Shown in pieces: positions 54,812-63,983 of a stretch of DNA of 64,000 bases; the stretch's first letter is position 1; each line of letters starts with the position of its first letter. Source of the stretch: Paenisporosarcina quisquiliarum (lineage in GTDB: Bacteria > Bacillota > Bacilli > Bacillales_A > Planococcaceae); the NCBI RefSeq assembly GCF_027563315.1, contig NZ_JAMKBJ010000009.1, forward strand, positions 62,001-126,000. The letters are read 5' to 3'. Position numbers and translations under genes: made by a program. A model generated the notes under the pieces. It ran no database searches. It was not told where the DNA came from and saw nothing but the letters and a program-made list of their open reading frames with translations.

Positions 54812-56125
54812 ATGACTTCAGCCACAGAGCGCGCGAATACGCGTCGAATCACAGGTAACATTTTTAAAGGTTCGGTTGGAAATCTAATCGAATGGTATGA
54901 CTGGTATGTCTATTCTGCTTTTGCTATCTACTTCTCTTCTGAGTTTTTCCCTGAAGGAGATTCGACGAGCCAACTTCTTAATACAGCTGCGATTTTCGCC
55001 GTCGGTTTCTTAATGAGACCCATCGGTAGTCTATTGATGGGTCGCTATGCAGACCGTCATGGACGTAAAGCGGCTCTGACGCTTTCCATTATGGTTATGG
55101 CTGGTGGCTCTTTAATTATTGCCTTGACGCCTAGTTATAGCAGTATAGGTATTATGGCGCCAATTATTCTTGTTTTGGCCCGACTTCTTCAAGGTCTGTC
55201 TTTAGGTGGAGAATATGGAACATCCGCTACCTACCTATCTGAAATGGCGAGTAGCGGACGTCGCGGGTTTTATTCGAGCTTCCAGTATGTGACGCTTGTT
55301 GCCGGACAAATGGTTGCGCTTGGCGTTCAAATCGTCCTTCAGCAAGTGCTCAGTGAAGCAGATATGTATTCATGGGGCTGGCGTATTCCGTTCGTTATCG
55401 GTGCAATGGGTGCATTAGCCGTTATGTGGCTGCGTCGTACGATGGATGAATCGGAACAATTCACTAAAATGGATACGAAAAGTAAAGAAAGTGCCGGTAC
55501 TATACGCACTCTTATGAAGCACCCTAAAGCGGTTCTGACGGTTGTTGGCTTAACACTAGGTGGAACAGTTGCTTTCTATACCTACACAACATATTTACAA
55601 AAATTCATGATCAATACAGTTGGACTGGAGAAAGAAGTCGTCAGTTGGATAAACTTCTTGGCGTTACTTGTATTCGTCGTCCTCCAACCTATAGCAGGTA
55701 TGCTTTCGGATAAAATTGGCCGTCGTCCTTTACTCATGACCTTTGGGATTCTCGGTACGTTACTGACGGTGCCAATATTCTTCATCCTGGAGCAAACGAC
55801 TAGTCCCGTTATTGCTTTCTTACTGATGATGCTAGGTTTGGTTATCGTTACTGGCTATACTTCCATCAACGCGATTGTAAAAGCCGAACTTTTCCCTACT
55901 GAAATACGTGCACTGGGCGTGGGATTACCTTACGCTTTCACTGTCGCTATCTTTGGTGGGACTGCAGAATTCATCGCGTTATGGTTAAAAGATATCGGAT
56001 ATGAATCACTCTTTTACTATTATGTAGCTGGCTGTATTGCCATCAGTTTCATCGTCTACTGGCGTATGGCAGAGTCTTCGAAAGCCTCGCATATTGAAAG
56101 AGAATTGGAAACAGACAAACTTTAA
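54812..56125 (+). CDS. MFS metabolite-proton symporter (KgtP-like)
   Basis: A 437-aa transporter of the metabolite:H+ symporter branch (KgtP/ProP). Signatures are GNLIEWYDWYVYSAFAIYFS, then MGRYADRHGRKAALTLSIMV and GLSLGGEYGTSATYLSEMA. Likely substrates are 2-oxoglutarate or other carboxylates or betaines. It lies 800 bp from gltAB, whose carbon substrate is 2-oxoglutarate, which is suggestive only. The ATG at 54812 follows GAGGAAG; a TTG at 54806 is too close to it. Confidence 0.88.
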   Translation: MTSATERANTRRITGNIFKGSVGNLIEWYDWYVYSAFAIYFSSEFFPEGDSTSQLLNTAAIFAVGFLMRPIGSLLMGRYADRHGRKAALTLSIMVMAGGSLIIALTPSYSSIGIMAPIILVLARLLQGLSLGGEYGTSATYLSEMASSGRRGFYSSFQYVTLVAGQMVALGVQIVLQQVLSEADMYSWGWRIPFVIGAMGALAVMWLRRTMDESEQFTKMDTKSKESAGTIRTLMKHPKAVLTVVGLTLGGTVAFYTYTTYLQKFMINTVGLEKEVVSWINFLALLVFVVLQPIAGMLSDKIGRRPLLMTFGILGTLLTVPIFFILEQTTSPVIAFLLMMLGLVIVTGYTSINAIVKAELFPTEIRALGVGLPYAFTVAIFGGTAEFIALWLKDIGYESLFYYYVAGCIAISFIVYWRMAESSKASHIERELETDKL

Positions 56126-56129
56126 AATG

Positions 56130-56162
56130 AAAAGGGCATTCCTTAACGGGAATGCCCTTTTT
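56130..56162. terminator. Bidirectional terminator
   Basis: AAAAGGGCATTCC pairs with GGAATGCCCTTTT, with A and T runs on both sides, between the symporter and msrAB. Confidence 0.92.
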
Positions 56163-56182
56163 ATATAAAAAATTCAATGTTT

Positions 56183-57142
56183 TCATTCGTTGAATAGACT
56201 AATGAACTCCCCATATCCTTGCTGTTCCAGTTGGTGTTTTGGAATAAAACGGAGTGCAGCTGAATTGATGCAATACCTTGCACGGTCAAGTCCTGATCCG
56301 TCATCGAATACATGACCAAGATGTGCATCGGACGTTTTGGTGCGGACTTCAATACGGCGCATGCCGAGCGAGGTATCCAGTTTTTCGGCAAGTTCATTAC
56401 GGCGCAGTGGTTTTGTAAAGCTTGGCCAGCCGCATCCCCCATCAAACTTATCGGTTGAACTGAATAAAGGTTCACCGGAGATACAATCGACATAAATGCC
56501 GTCTTCGGTATGATTCCAGTATTCGTTTTGATACGGGGGTTCGGTCGCATTTTCTTTCATGACTTTGTATTGGAGCGTTGTCAGTTCTTTCTGGAGCTGT
56601 TCGTCGGTTTTCGTCATTTTCCAGTGTTTACGGATGAAATCGGCACGCCCTGATCCTTCTTTGTACAGATTGTAGTGAAAAGGCACTTTTTTGTAGTAGT
56701 GCTGATGTTTTTCTTCCGCATCGTAAAATGGCTGTGCGGGTAAAATCTCAGTGGCAATCGGCTGGTTAAAGCGTCTACTTGCTGCAAGTATGGATTTTGA
56801 TTCTTCTGCCATTACCTTTTGTTCTTGATCATGATAAAAAATCGCCGTGCGGTACGCTTTACCACGGTCGTTGAACTGACCATCCGCATCGGTCGGATCG
56901 ATTTGCTGCCAAAACAAGTCGAGCAATTTTTCATAGGGGAAGACAACTGGATTATAGGTTATTTGCACAGCTTCATAATGACCGGTAGTGTGCCTATGAA
57001 CTTCTTCATACGTTGGGTTGTCAACATGACCACCTGTATAGCCTGAGATGACTTTAAGAATTCCGGGCTGTTCATCAAATGGCGACACCATGCACCAGAA
57101 ACAGCCCCCGGCAAAGGTAGCCAGATGCGTTTGTTCAGACAT
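56183..57142 (-). CDS. msrAB: Peptide methionine sulfoxide reductase MsrA/MsrB fusion
   Basis: A 319-aa fusion protein. The MsrA domain (about 5-155) has the catalytic C14 in [11 protein letters not shown]. The MsrB domain (about 172-315) ends in [11 protein letters not shown] with catalytic C291. The MsrB part has only one Cys in its start (VDCISGE), so the usual zinc CxxC pairs are missing, as in many fusions. Together they repair both stereoisomers of oxidised methionine. AAGGAAGTG precedes the ATG. It is likely cytoplasmic, as no signal peptide is seen. Confidence 0.94.
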   Translation of the reverse strand: MSEQTHLATFAGGCFWCMVSPFDEQPGILKVISGYTGGHVDNPTYEEVHRHTTGHYEAVQITYNPVVFPYEKLLDLFWQQIDPTDADGQFNDRGKAYRTAIFYHDQEQKVMAEESKSILAASRRFNQPIATEILPAQPFYDAEEKHQHYYKKVPFHYNLYKEGSGRADFIRKHWKMTKTDEQLQKELTTLQYKVMKENATEPPYQNEYWNHTEDGIYVDCISGEPLFSSTDKFDGGCGWPSFTKPLRRNELAEKLDTSLGMRRIEVRTKTSDAHLGHVFDDGSGLDRARYCINSAALRFIPKHQLEQQGYGEFISLFNE

Positions 57143-57223
57143 TGTGCCACTTCCTTTTGTTTTACTGAGAATTTACGAGTGATGGTCACACTTCGCATAA
57201 AGAAATTAAGTAGCATTTTCTTT

Positions 57224-58255
57224 TTATTTGTTTAATGATGAAGGCAATGACTGTTCCCAAATAGACCGATAATCCAAGTCGACAATCGGTTCGTCCTTTA
57301 TTAGGCGTTTGCGGATACCGGCTACGAGTTCGTTTTCACGTTCATTGTTGGCGAGGTCGACCTTCTTGTGGAACACGCCGTACAAAGTATAGTCACGCAT
57401 CTTTAAGAATAAAGGCAAGCGCTCAATCCATTCAAGCGGAATGGCCCTTACATTCATATATCCTCTCAGGAAGTGAGTCAATACTTCTGCGCCAAACGCC
57501 GAACGTGTTTCAAGCGTTTCTTCCCTGTACTTCCACCACGTTGTGTAATAGAGGGGAATGGCAATATCGCTTACAAAATAGAAAAACATCGCATCATCAA
57601 AATCAAATACGTGAATATCGCCTTCGTGGTAGAAGAAGTTACCAGGATGTATGTCCGAGTGAATTAACCCAAATGTTTCCTTTGTTTGTGGCAGCTGTTG
57701 AATCTCAGAGACAAGATTGCGATTGCCTTCAATGATGACTTTATCTTCAACCGCATCTATATATTTTTCAAGCTCTATCAAATCATCTTCATCCCAACGC
57801 TGACGCTGCGTTTCGGACTCATGATAATCTTCAGTTACCAAGTGCATTTTAGCTGTAGTAGCTCCCCATTTTTCAAATAGTTCCGGACCAAATTCCGGAT
57901 CATTCATTTTCACAGGGGTGCCTGGAGCTTTATCAAACAAGCAGACATAAAAATAAGAATCTCCCACTGCTAATTCTTCAACGAGTTGTCCATATTCAGA
58001 TTTATGTACAAGTGACACATGGATATCGTGCCCATGCAGGAAATTAATCCATTTTAATTCACCTTCCACTTCCTTTTTCGAACGATGCGACGAGTGTGTC
58101 AGTCTCAGAATGAATGGCTTGCCTTCCCGCTTCACTTCAAATACATAATTCTCGAAATCGCCAAGCTTCTTAGCGTCTGATGCATCCGCTCCAAATCGTG
58201 TTGCGGCTTCCTTCAAGACGTCTTCAGAAAAAAGATTTTCTACCCACTGTTCCAT
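57224..58255 (-). CDS. Aminoglycoside-phosphotransferase-fold kinase
   Basis: A 343-aa kinase-like protein of the APH/choline-kinase fold. The catalytic loop is GLIHSDIHPGNFFY, with the metal-binding motif VFDFDDAMFFY after it. Both key aspartates are present, so a small-molecule kinase is plausible. B. subtilis YerI and YtmP are similar in layout; the substrate is unknown. The ATG at 58255 follows GGGGGAATC. It lies 55 bp upstream of msrAB region ends and may be cotranscribed with the DUF1801 gene. Confidence 0.82.
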   Translation of the reverse strand: MEQWVENLFSEDVLKEAATRFGADASDAKKLGDFENYVFEVKREGKPFILRLTHSSHRSKKEVEGELKWINFLHGHDIHVSLVHKSEYGQLVEELAVGDSYFYVCLFDKAPGTPVKMNDPEFGPELFEKWGATTAKMHLVTEDYHESETQRQRWDEDDLIELEKYIDAVEDKVIIEGNRNLVSEIQQLPQTKETFGLIHSDIHPGNFFYHEGDIHVFDFDDAMFFYFVSDIAIPLYYTTWWKYREETLETRSAFGAEVLTHFLRGYMNVRAIPLEWIERLPLFLKMRDYTLYGVFHKKVDLANNERENELVAGIRKRLIKDEPIVDLDYRSIWEQSLPSSLNK

Positions 58256-58310
58256 CATGATTCCCCCATTGATTTCTATTCTTGTTGTGATAAACAATCC
58301 TCATCGCCGA

Positions 58311-58739
58311 TTAGGATTTCTCAGGATACATCTTCTGCAAGAATGTGATTGATTGTCGTATTAAATCCTTCAGTATATTCACATCAATATCGTCAATTTT
58401 ATTAATATAAACACAGGCTTTTCCTGAAGTGTGCTTGCCAAACTTTTCAAGTAACTGCTCCCGTTCAGTGTCACCCGTTGCAAAGTATAGGCTGATTTTC
58501 GCTTTCCGCGGTGAAAAACCTACGAGCGGTGCATCGCCTTCATGCCCAGTTGGATATTTATAATGATAACTGCCGAATCCAATAATGCTCGGCCCCCACA
58601 TTTTCGCTTCAAAACCTGACGTCTCTGTGAAAAAATCGAGCAACTTATATGCGTCTTCTCGTTTTTTGGGATGATCTACCCCTTCAATAAACTCAATTAC
58701 ACTTCGATCATTTTGCTTTGTTTTCAATTCATACGTCAT
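58311..58739 (-). CDS. DUF1801 protein
   Basis: A 142-aa YdhG/YjbR-like domain protein: RSVIEFIEGVDHPKKREDAY, then MWGPSIIGFGSYHYKY and LVGFSPRKAKISLYF, ending GKACVYINKIDDIDVNILKD. These are DUF1801 landmarks. The function is unknown. AAAGGAAGG precedes the ATG. It lies 55 bp ahead of the kinase-fold gene on the same strand. Confidence 0.88.
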   Translation of the reverse strand: MTYELKTKQNDRSVIEFIEGVDHPKKREDAYKLLDFFTETSGFEAKMWGPSIIGFGSYHYKYPTGHEGDAPLVGFSPRKAKISLYFATGDTEREQLLEKFGKHTSGKACVYINKIDDIDVNILKDLIRQSITFLQKMYPEKS

Positions 58740-58895
58740 ATATGTTCATCCTTCCTTTTTAACGAAAAAGAATTTGGCTTTGCTAATCCTTTTCGATTTT
58801 ACGATGGTGAAATCCTTTAATTTAGATGTATAACTCCATCAATCGGTTCAAAATTCAACCTTATGACATCTGGCGCTTCAAGTAATTAAAACATC

Positions 58896-58935
58896 AAATC
58901 CCTCCAATCATTTACAGATTGGAGGGATTTTTTGA
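58896..58935 (-). terminator. Terminator of the hydrolase gene
   Basis: AAATCCCTCCAATC pairs perfectly with GATTGGAGGGATTT. It lies directly downstream of the pip gene on the minus strand. Confidence 0.85.
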
Positions 58936-58939
58936 AAGG

Positions 58940-59812
58940 CTATTTTGGCTGTCTATTTAAGAATTCTCTTACTCTTTTCGCATATTCCTCAGGTTCTTCC
59001 GCTCCTGGCATATGTGAACTGTTTTCAAATACGTGAAACTCAGAACCTGGAACCAAACTCGCATAATATTCCGTTGTTTTTGGTGTTGCTTCATCATAGT
59101 ATCCACATGTGAAAAGACTTGGAATATCGATTTCGTGCAATCGATCGGTTACATCAAAGGTTTTTAATGTGCCCGTCACTGTGAATTCTGACGCTCCCCA
59201 CATGTAGCCATAAATTTGACGGTTACTCCTCGCAAAATTTGCCACGAGTTCTTCAGGTAACGGCGACAACCTACAGACATGTCGTTTATAAAACTCAATC
59301 ATCGCTTGATGATACTCTTCTGAGTCCGTCGTATTGTCACGTTCACATTTCTCGATGATGTCCTGTGCTTCTTGGGGTAAATGTTTCATATGTTGGCGCT
59401 GGTCTTGTTCCCACATGCTGGACTTCAAACACGGACTGGAGAAAATAATACTTTTGACGCCTGTCGGATTCTCAAGAAGGTATGCAGCGCCAAGCATGGT
59501 TCCCCAAGAATGTCCGAGAATATGCACTTCATCCAATCCAAGCGCTTCTCTCACTTGAGCTAATTCTTCCACATAGCGTTCAACCGTCCATAAACCAAGA
59601 TCCACCGGACGATCTGAATTTCCACATCCTAATTGATCGTATTGAATGACCGGTCTTTCGTCTCCAAGTTCTCGAAGCGGATCAGATTCACGACTCATTC
59701 CGCCTGGTCCCCCGTGTAAAACCAATAGTGGCACACCAGGACCATCCCCCGTCTTGCGATAATAAACATTTCCCCCTGTTACAGGAATGAACCCTTCGGT
59801 AACTTGCTTCAT
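58940..59812 (-). CDS. pip: Proline iminopeptidase-type alpha/beta hydrolase
   Basis: A 290-aa alpha/beta hydrolase. The oxyanion HGGPGG (about 33-38), nucleophile S102 in GHSWGTMLG, D240 (CGYYDEATP) and H267 (NSSHMPG) form the catalytic triad. It matches the tricorn-interacting/proline iminopeptidase group, which removes N-terminal proline from peptides. AAAAGGGG precedes the ATG. It is monocistronic by its terminator. Confidence 0.9.
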   Translation of the reverse strand: MKQVTEGFIPVTGGNVYYRKTGDGPGVPLLVLHGGPGGMSRESDPLRELGDERPVIQYDQLGCGNSDRPVDLGLWTVERYVEELAQVREALGLDEVHILGHSWGTMLGAAYLLENPTGVKSIIFSSPCLKSSMWEQDQRQHMKHLPQEAQDIIEKCERDNTTDSEEYHQAMIEFYKRHVCRLSPLPEELVANFARSNRQIYGYMWGASEFTVTGTLKTFDVTDRLHEIDIPSLFTCGYYDEATPKTTEYYASLVPGSEFHVFENSSHMPGAEEPEEYAKRVREFLNRQPK

Positions 59813-59899
59813 GTGTATTAATCCCCTTTTATATATGTTTCTGTAAAGTTACTACTTTTTTTAGTATGGAACAATAGCTGTGAACGGTTTATTTGTCTT

Positions 59900-60184
59900 T
59901 TATGAAAAATTAATCATGAGCATTAATACGCCAAGGCCCACCACCCATATCATCGGAATCGAATTAATGATGATGGCTGTTCGTTTTTTATACATATACA
60001 GAATCCAAGAAAAAATGGAACAGAGGATAACCGCAACCGGATATATGCCAATCCCCAAAACAAAAGAAATGTTGCCAGCACTAAAGCCATTATCAAAACT
60101 CATAAAGGACAAACCCCAAATCACAAACCACGGAATCAGACACAGCACATAAAGAATCTGACTGCCAATTAAATAGATCTTCAT
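59900..60184 (-). CDS. Small three-TM membrane protein, unknown
   Basis: A 94-aa protein with three hydrophobic segments: about 3-26, 40-62, and 71-92. The loop between segments 2 and 3 is YMYKKRTA. The ATG follows GGAGGG. It begins 14 bp after the nucleotidyltransferase gene ends, so the two form an operon. I do not recognise it. Confidence 0.7.
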   Translation of the reverse strand: MKIYLIGSQILYVLCLIPWFVIWGLSFMSFDNGFSAGNISFVLGIGIYPVAVILCSIFSWILYMYKKRTAIIINSIPMIWVVGLGVLMLMINFS

Positions 60185-60198
60185 TCTACCCTCCTTAC

Positions 60199-60993
60199 CT
60201 ATTGGGAATCTTCATTTAGCTCCATACCTAATTTGGCCAAACGTCTAATTTCTTCACCCATTCTCTGGTTGACAGGAAAAGCAGCTTCTAAATACTTTAG
60301 TATATGCAACGCTGATTCAGGGACATGATGATATCCTTGTATCATGTCACCAATGGTCAGTGCAAAGCGGGGAAATCTTTTTTCCAGCCGTCTTGCATGA
60401 CTAAATACATCCGGAAAGTACTCTACTTCTGGTTCAATTAGATGAAGCACATTTAAAATATTATCGATGGCTTCCCCTTGGACAAACTTTAGAGCAGATA
60501 ACTTCTCTCCCCTTGCATAACGGCACAATCCAACATACAAATTGGTTAACGCCTCATTGATCGAATAGTCCAGTGAGTGTTCCTTTTTTAATGCACCATT
60601 TTGAACTGTTGGTATGTGCAAATCTTTATTAATAAAATGAGCGTCTTGCCACACAATCCGTCCCTCGGTATAAGAAATATGTTCCATTTCATTTTCTTCA
60701 AACACAGCAAACTCAGCGTAAATGCCATCTTCAAATAAGATTTTATGTCCGTCTTTCGTATTTCTAAAAGAAAACGCTAGTGGATGAACAGCTTCTAGCC
60801 AATCCAACCGCTCAATAAACCTCGATTTATACTCTGGCTTCACAATAACGAAGAAATCTAGATCGGAATAATCATCCAGTCGCTCGAGCTCAGTCCCCAC
60901 TGAACCGAGCCCAAATAATAAAAGTGCGCCTCCCGTTGTTTCCAAACTCTGTCCAATTGCATCCAATCTGTCCAATAAATCTTGCTTTCTCAA
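60199..60993 (-). CDS. Nucleotidyltransferase, lincosamide-transferase-like layout
   Basis: A 264-aa protein with the polymerase-beta type active site G-S then D-x-D: FGLGSVGTELERL then DYSDLDFFVIV. It has a helical C-terminal domain (about 140-264) with LTNLYVGLCRYARGEKLSAL. Size and layout resemble LinB/Lnu-type and other antibiotic adenylyltransferases, but the sequence gives no proof of a drug substrate. The TTG at 60993 follows GGGGGATGG; a longer frame has no site. It is followed at 14 bp by a small membrane-protein gene. Confidence 0.8.
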   Translation of the reverse strand: MRKQDLLDRLDAIGQSLETTGGALLLFGLGSVGTELERLDDYSDLDFFVIVKPEYKSRFIERLDWLEAVHPLAFSFRNTKDGHKILFEDGIYAEFAVFEENEMEHISYTEGRIVWQDAHFINKDLHIPTVQNGALKKEHSLDYSINEALTNLYVGLCRYARGEKLSALKFVQGEAIDNILNVLHLIEPEVEYFPDVFSHARRLEKRFPRFALTIGDMIQGYHHVPESALHILKYLEAAFPVNQRMGEEIRRLAKLGMELNEDSQ

Positions 60994-61014
60994 ACTCCAT
61001 CCCCCTTTTGAATA

Positions 61015-61053
61015 CAAAAAGGGCTCAACCACCGTATATGCGAGGTTGAACCC
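61015..61053 (-). terminator. Terminator of the MATE gene
   Basis: GGGCTCAACC (61021-61030) pairs with GGTTGAACCC (61044-61053) with one mismatch. The A run at 61016-61020 gives T on the minus strand. Confidence 0.78.
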
Positions 61054-61117
61054 AATCGTTACATTGCCTTTAGTATTCTTAAATTGAAATTATCATTGTG
61101 CGTAAAGTCTGTCAACT

Positions 61118-62509
61118 TCAGTTTTCTTGCGTGTGTGGTGTCCCTGTAACTTCCGGCGGAACGAGTGCATATTTTTCCCATGCTCTGCTTTTCCATCGGA
61201 AATACATAATGATGGCCCGCGTCCATTCATCTGCTGCAATAGCCAACCAGATGCCCGGCAGACCCATATCCAAATGAAAGACGAAGAGATATCCTAATGG
61301 CAAACTCATCAATACCATTGAAAAGACCCCGATAAGGACCGGGAATTTAGCATCCCCTGCAGCTCGCAGTGAATTGATGATGACGATATTCATTGTCCGT
61401 CCTGTCTCCAAAAGGATACTGAGCAACAAAACGGTGGATGCAATTTTAATGACTTCTGGATTATCCGTAAATAACCCAATCAGCTGATTGCGGAAAATCA
61501 TCACCAGTATGACCATACTTAACGTGAAGATAAGGGCTGATTTCAAACTCTTAAATAATCGCAAATACGCTTCTTCTTTTTCATTTGCCCCGACTAATCG
61601 TCCGACAATAATGGCAGTTCCCATACCTATGGCAATGGCAAACAAAAATGTGAACATGGAAATATTCATCGCATATTGTCTGGCTGCCAAGGCTTCTGCC
61701 CCAAGGTAGGTCGCGTAATACAAGAATACAATTTGACATGCCTGGTACATGACCTGCTCAAATGCCGCCGGAATTCCGATATGCAGAATTTTGCCGATGT
61801 ATTCTTTTGATAAGGTAATGTAATAGTGAAATTTCACTCGATATTCCATGACTCTATAGAGCAACCAGAAGAACACTATGAGTGCCAGGAACCGACTGAT
61901 CACGGACGAAATGGCGGCACCTTGAACCCCCAACTCAGGAAATCCAAATTTCCCGAAAATAAGCAAATAGTTGCCGACTACGTGAAAGATATTCATGCCC
62001 AAGGATACATACATGGTTTGTTTCGTCCATCCATGAACACGAATAATAGCCGCTAATGAATTAATGATGGCTTGAAGAAAAATGGCACCACCTACAATGG
62101 ACAAATATTGTTCAGCGTACGCCAATACTTCACCTTGTAAATTCATGGCCGACATCATGCTTCTGGCAAACACTAAGTATCCTGCACTTATGACTAGCCC
62201 GATACCTAGATTTAATGTAACGGCTAACCCCGATATTTTGGATGCTTCGATGTACCTCTTGGAACCGAGATATTGGGAAACAACGATTGCCGCACCAGTT
62301 CCCACGACTTCAAGTACTAAAATGGCGATGTGTATATATTGATTGGCTGCACCGACTCCGGATACAGCATCATCCGAAAGCGCACTCAGCATGAACGTAT
62401 CGACAATTCCCATTAACATAAACAGAAAGACTTCTAAAAATATAGGCCATGTCAGACTGAATAATTTCAGCTTCTTCATTGGCATGTTCTCTGCTTCAAT
62501 TGTTGCCAT
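61118..62509 (-). CDS. MATE-family multidrug efflux protein
   Basis: A 463-aa transporter with about 12 segments in two halves. Family landmarks: the first-half LTWPIFLEVFLFMLMGIVDT, the GTGAAIVVSQYLGSKR, and second-half IPAAFEQVMYQACQIVFLYY then MGTAIIVGRLVGANEKEEAY. It would export cationic drugs or metabolites by Na+ or H+ antiport. The ATG at 62509 follows GAGGGTGA; a longer frame starts at 62536. Confidence 0.9.
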   Translation of the reverse strand: MATIEAENMPMKKLKLFSLTWPIFLEVFLFMLMGIVDTFMLSALSDDAVSGVGAANQYIHIAILVLEVVGTGAAIVVSQYLGSKRYIEASKISGLAVTLNLGIGLVISAGYLVFARSMMSAMNLQGEVLAYAEQYLSIVGGAIFLQAIINSLAAIIRVHGWTKQTMYVSLGMNIFHVVGNYLLIFGKFGFPELGVQGAAISSVISRFLALIVFFWLLYRVMEYRVKFHYYITLSKEYIGKILHIGIPAAFEQVMYQACQIVFLYYATYLGAEALAARQYAMNISMFTFLFAIAIGMGTAIIVGRLVGANEKEEAYLRLFKSLKSALIFTLSMVILVMIFRNQLIGLFTDNPEVIKIASTVLLLSILLETGRTMNIVIINSLRAAGDAKFPVLIGVFSMVLMSLPLGYLFVFHLDMGLPGIWLAIAADEWTRAIIMYFRWKSRAWEKYALVPPEVTGTPHTQEN

Positions 62510-62589
62510 TTTTTCACCCTCTTCCAGCTTAAACAATATTTTATTTTAACTATAAACAGAAGATAATGCTATCCAAGGGTTTTATGAGA

Positions 62590-62625
62590 AAAAAAGGTCC
62601 ATTCACAGTTCATGTGAATGGACCT
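62590..62625 (-). terminator. Terminator of the orphan histidine kinase gene
   Basis: AGGTCCATTCACA pairs perfectly with TGTGAATGGACCT. A residues on the left give T on the minus strand. Confidence 0.9.
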
Positions 62626-62638
62626 AACAAATGAAGTT

Positions 62639-63865
62639 CTATTGCTCCAATCTAGCCAGCGGATGCGTTACGACAGGGAAGCGGACAATCACTGTGGTGC
62701 CCTTCCCCTCTACACTTTCAAAATGAATGGTTCCGTTATATTTCTCGACAATGTTAAAGCAAATCATGAGTCCAAGTCCCGTGCCTTTACTTTTTAGGGA
62801 GTAAAATGGAGACCCTAGGGATTTTAATACTTCTGCTGACATACCAAAACCTGTGTCGACTACTCTTATTTCAATTTCTCTCTTTTTTCGTTCAGCTACA
62901 ATTAGGACTGAATCCCCTTTATTTGAAACTTCAATTGCATTTTTCACCAAATTAATTAGTAACTGCTTAAATTCGATGGGATTTGCTGCTATATATATTT
63001 TTTCTTCAACAAGCAGTTCAATGTTATTTTGATGAAAAACGCCATAAGACATCAGCAAATCTGCTACACTTTGCAGAGCTTTTCGAACATCTACTGTCTC
63101 CATTTTTTGATCTTTATCCGGTTTTGCTGTGGTTAAAAATTGGGAAATAACATGCTCTGCTGTATTTAATTCATCAATCATCATAGAAAAATTGTCTTTT
63201 ACGTCTTTGCTGACCGAACTGTCATTTTCATAAAACTGTAGAAAACCTTTTACCACAGTCAGTGGATTTCGGATTTCATGGGCGACGGCAGCTGCCAGTT
63301 GACCCGTTGTTTTTAACCGCTCCGATTGTTGCAATTCTTCATAATACAGTTGTTGTTTTTTTATTCGATCAGATGAAATATAAAAAATTAGGTAAATAAT
63401 GATTTGGCTTCCGATAAAATTAATAATATTTCCGGTTAAATCCATCGTAATATGCGAATAGTTATCGCCTTGATCGATTAATACGACATAACTAAACGTT
63501 AAAGTAATTAACAAAACATTAAACACCAAAGAGAAATAAAACAGTTTGGAATCGAAAAACAAAATGGAAAACGCAGGGATAAAGCAGAGAAAAATAAACG
63601 TCGACCATGTTTCTGGATATAAAAAGAAAAGCATATAGAAATAGGCTGCACCTACAATGATTGTGGTGAGTCTAAATAAATACTTCTCATACATCGGATA
63701 GATTAATAAGCTTGCAGATAATAAAACGACTAATGAAATATGTAAAAGTAATCCTGTTTCCAGACCATCATAACGTGGAATTACAACAATTAATCCACTT
63801 GTCATAAGAGCAATCGTCATGATGGTTAAAAAATAATACTGTTTTTGATTCATAAATTGCTTCAC
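62639..63865 (-). CDS. Orphan sensor histidine kinase, sporulation-kinase type
   Basis: A 408-aa membrane kinase. Five to six hydrophobic segments (about 10-165), then a HisKA domain with H196 in AVAHEIRNPLTVVKGFLQFY and a HATPase domain (about 295-400) with NLVKNAIEVSNKGD, DTGFGMS and SKGTGLGLMICFNIV. The HEIRNPLTVVKGFLQ pattern is that of KinA/KinB/KinC phosphorelay kinases. No response regulator lies beside it, as usual for those. The GTG at 63865 follows AAAGGTG. Confidence 0.88.
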   Translation of the reverse strand: MKQFMNQKQYYFLTIMTIALMTSGLIVVIPRYDGLETGLLLHISLVVLLSASLLIYPMYEKYLFRLTTIIVGAAYFYMLFFLYPETWSTFIFLCFIPAFSILFFDSKLFYFSLVFNVLLITLTFSYVVLIDQGDNYSHITMDLTGNIINFIGSQIIIYLIFYISSDRIKKQQLYYEELQQSERLKTTGQLAAAVAHEIRNPLTVVKGFLQFYENDSSVSKDVKDNFSMMIDELNTAEHVISQFLTTAKPDKDQKMETVDVRKALQSVADLLMSYGVFHQNNIELLVEEKIYIAANPIEFKQLLINLVKNAIEVSNKGDSVLIVAERKKREIEIRVVDTGFGMSAEVLKSLGSPFYSLKSKGTGLGLMICFNIVEKYNGTIHFESVEGKGTTVIVRFPVVTHPLARLEQ

Positions 63866-63983
63866 GGGTACACACCTTTGTTGTAAAATTCTTCAAACTA
63901 AATCTATTATAATCTTTTTTTGAGCATTCACGAATAAATTTAAGCGTTTCTATTATAAAAACATCAGATGGATTAGGTGAGAC

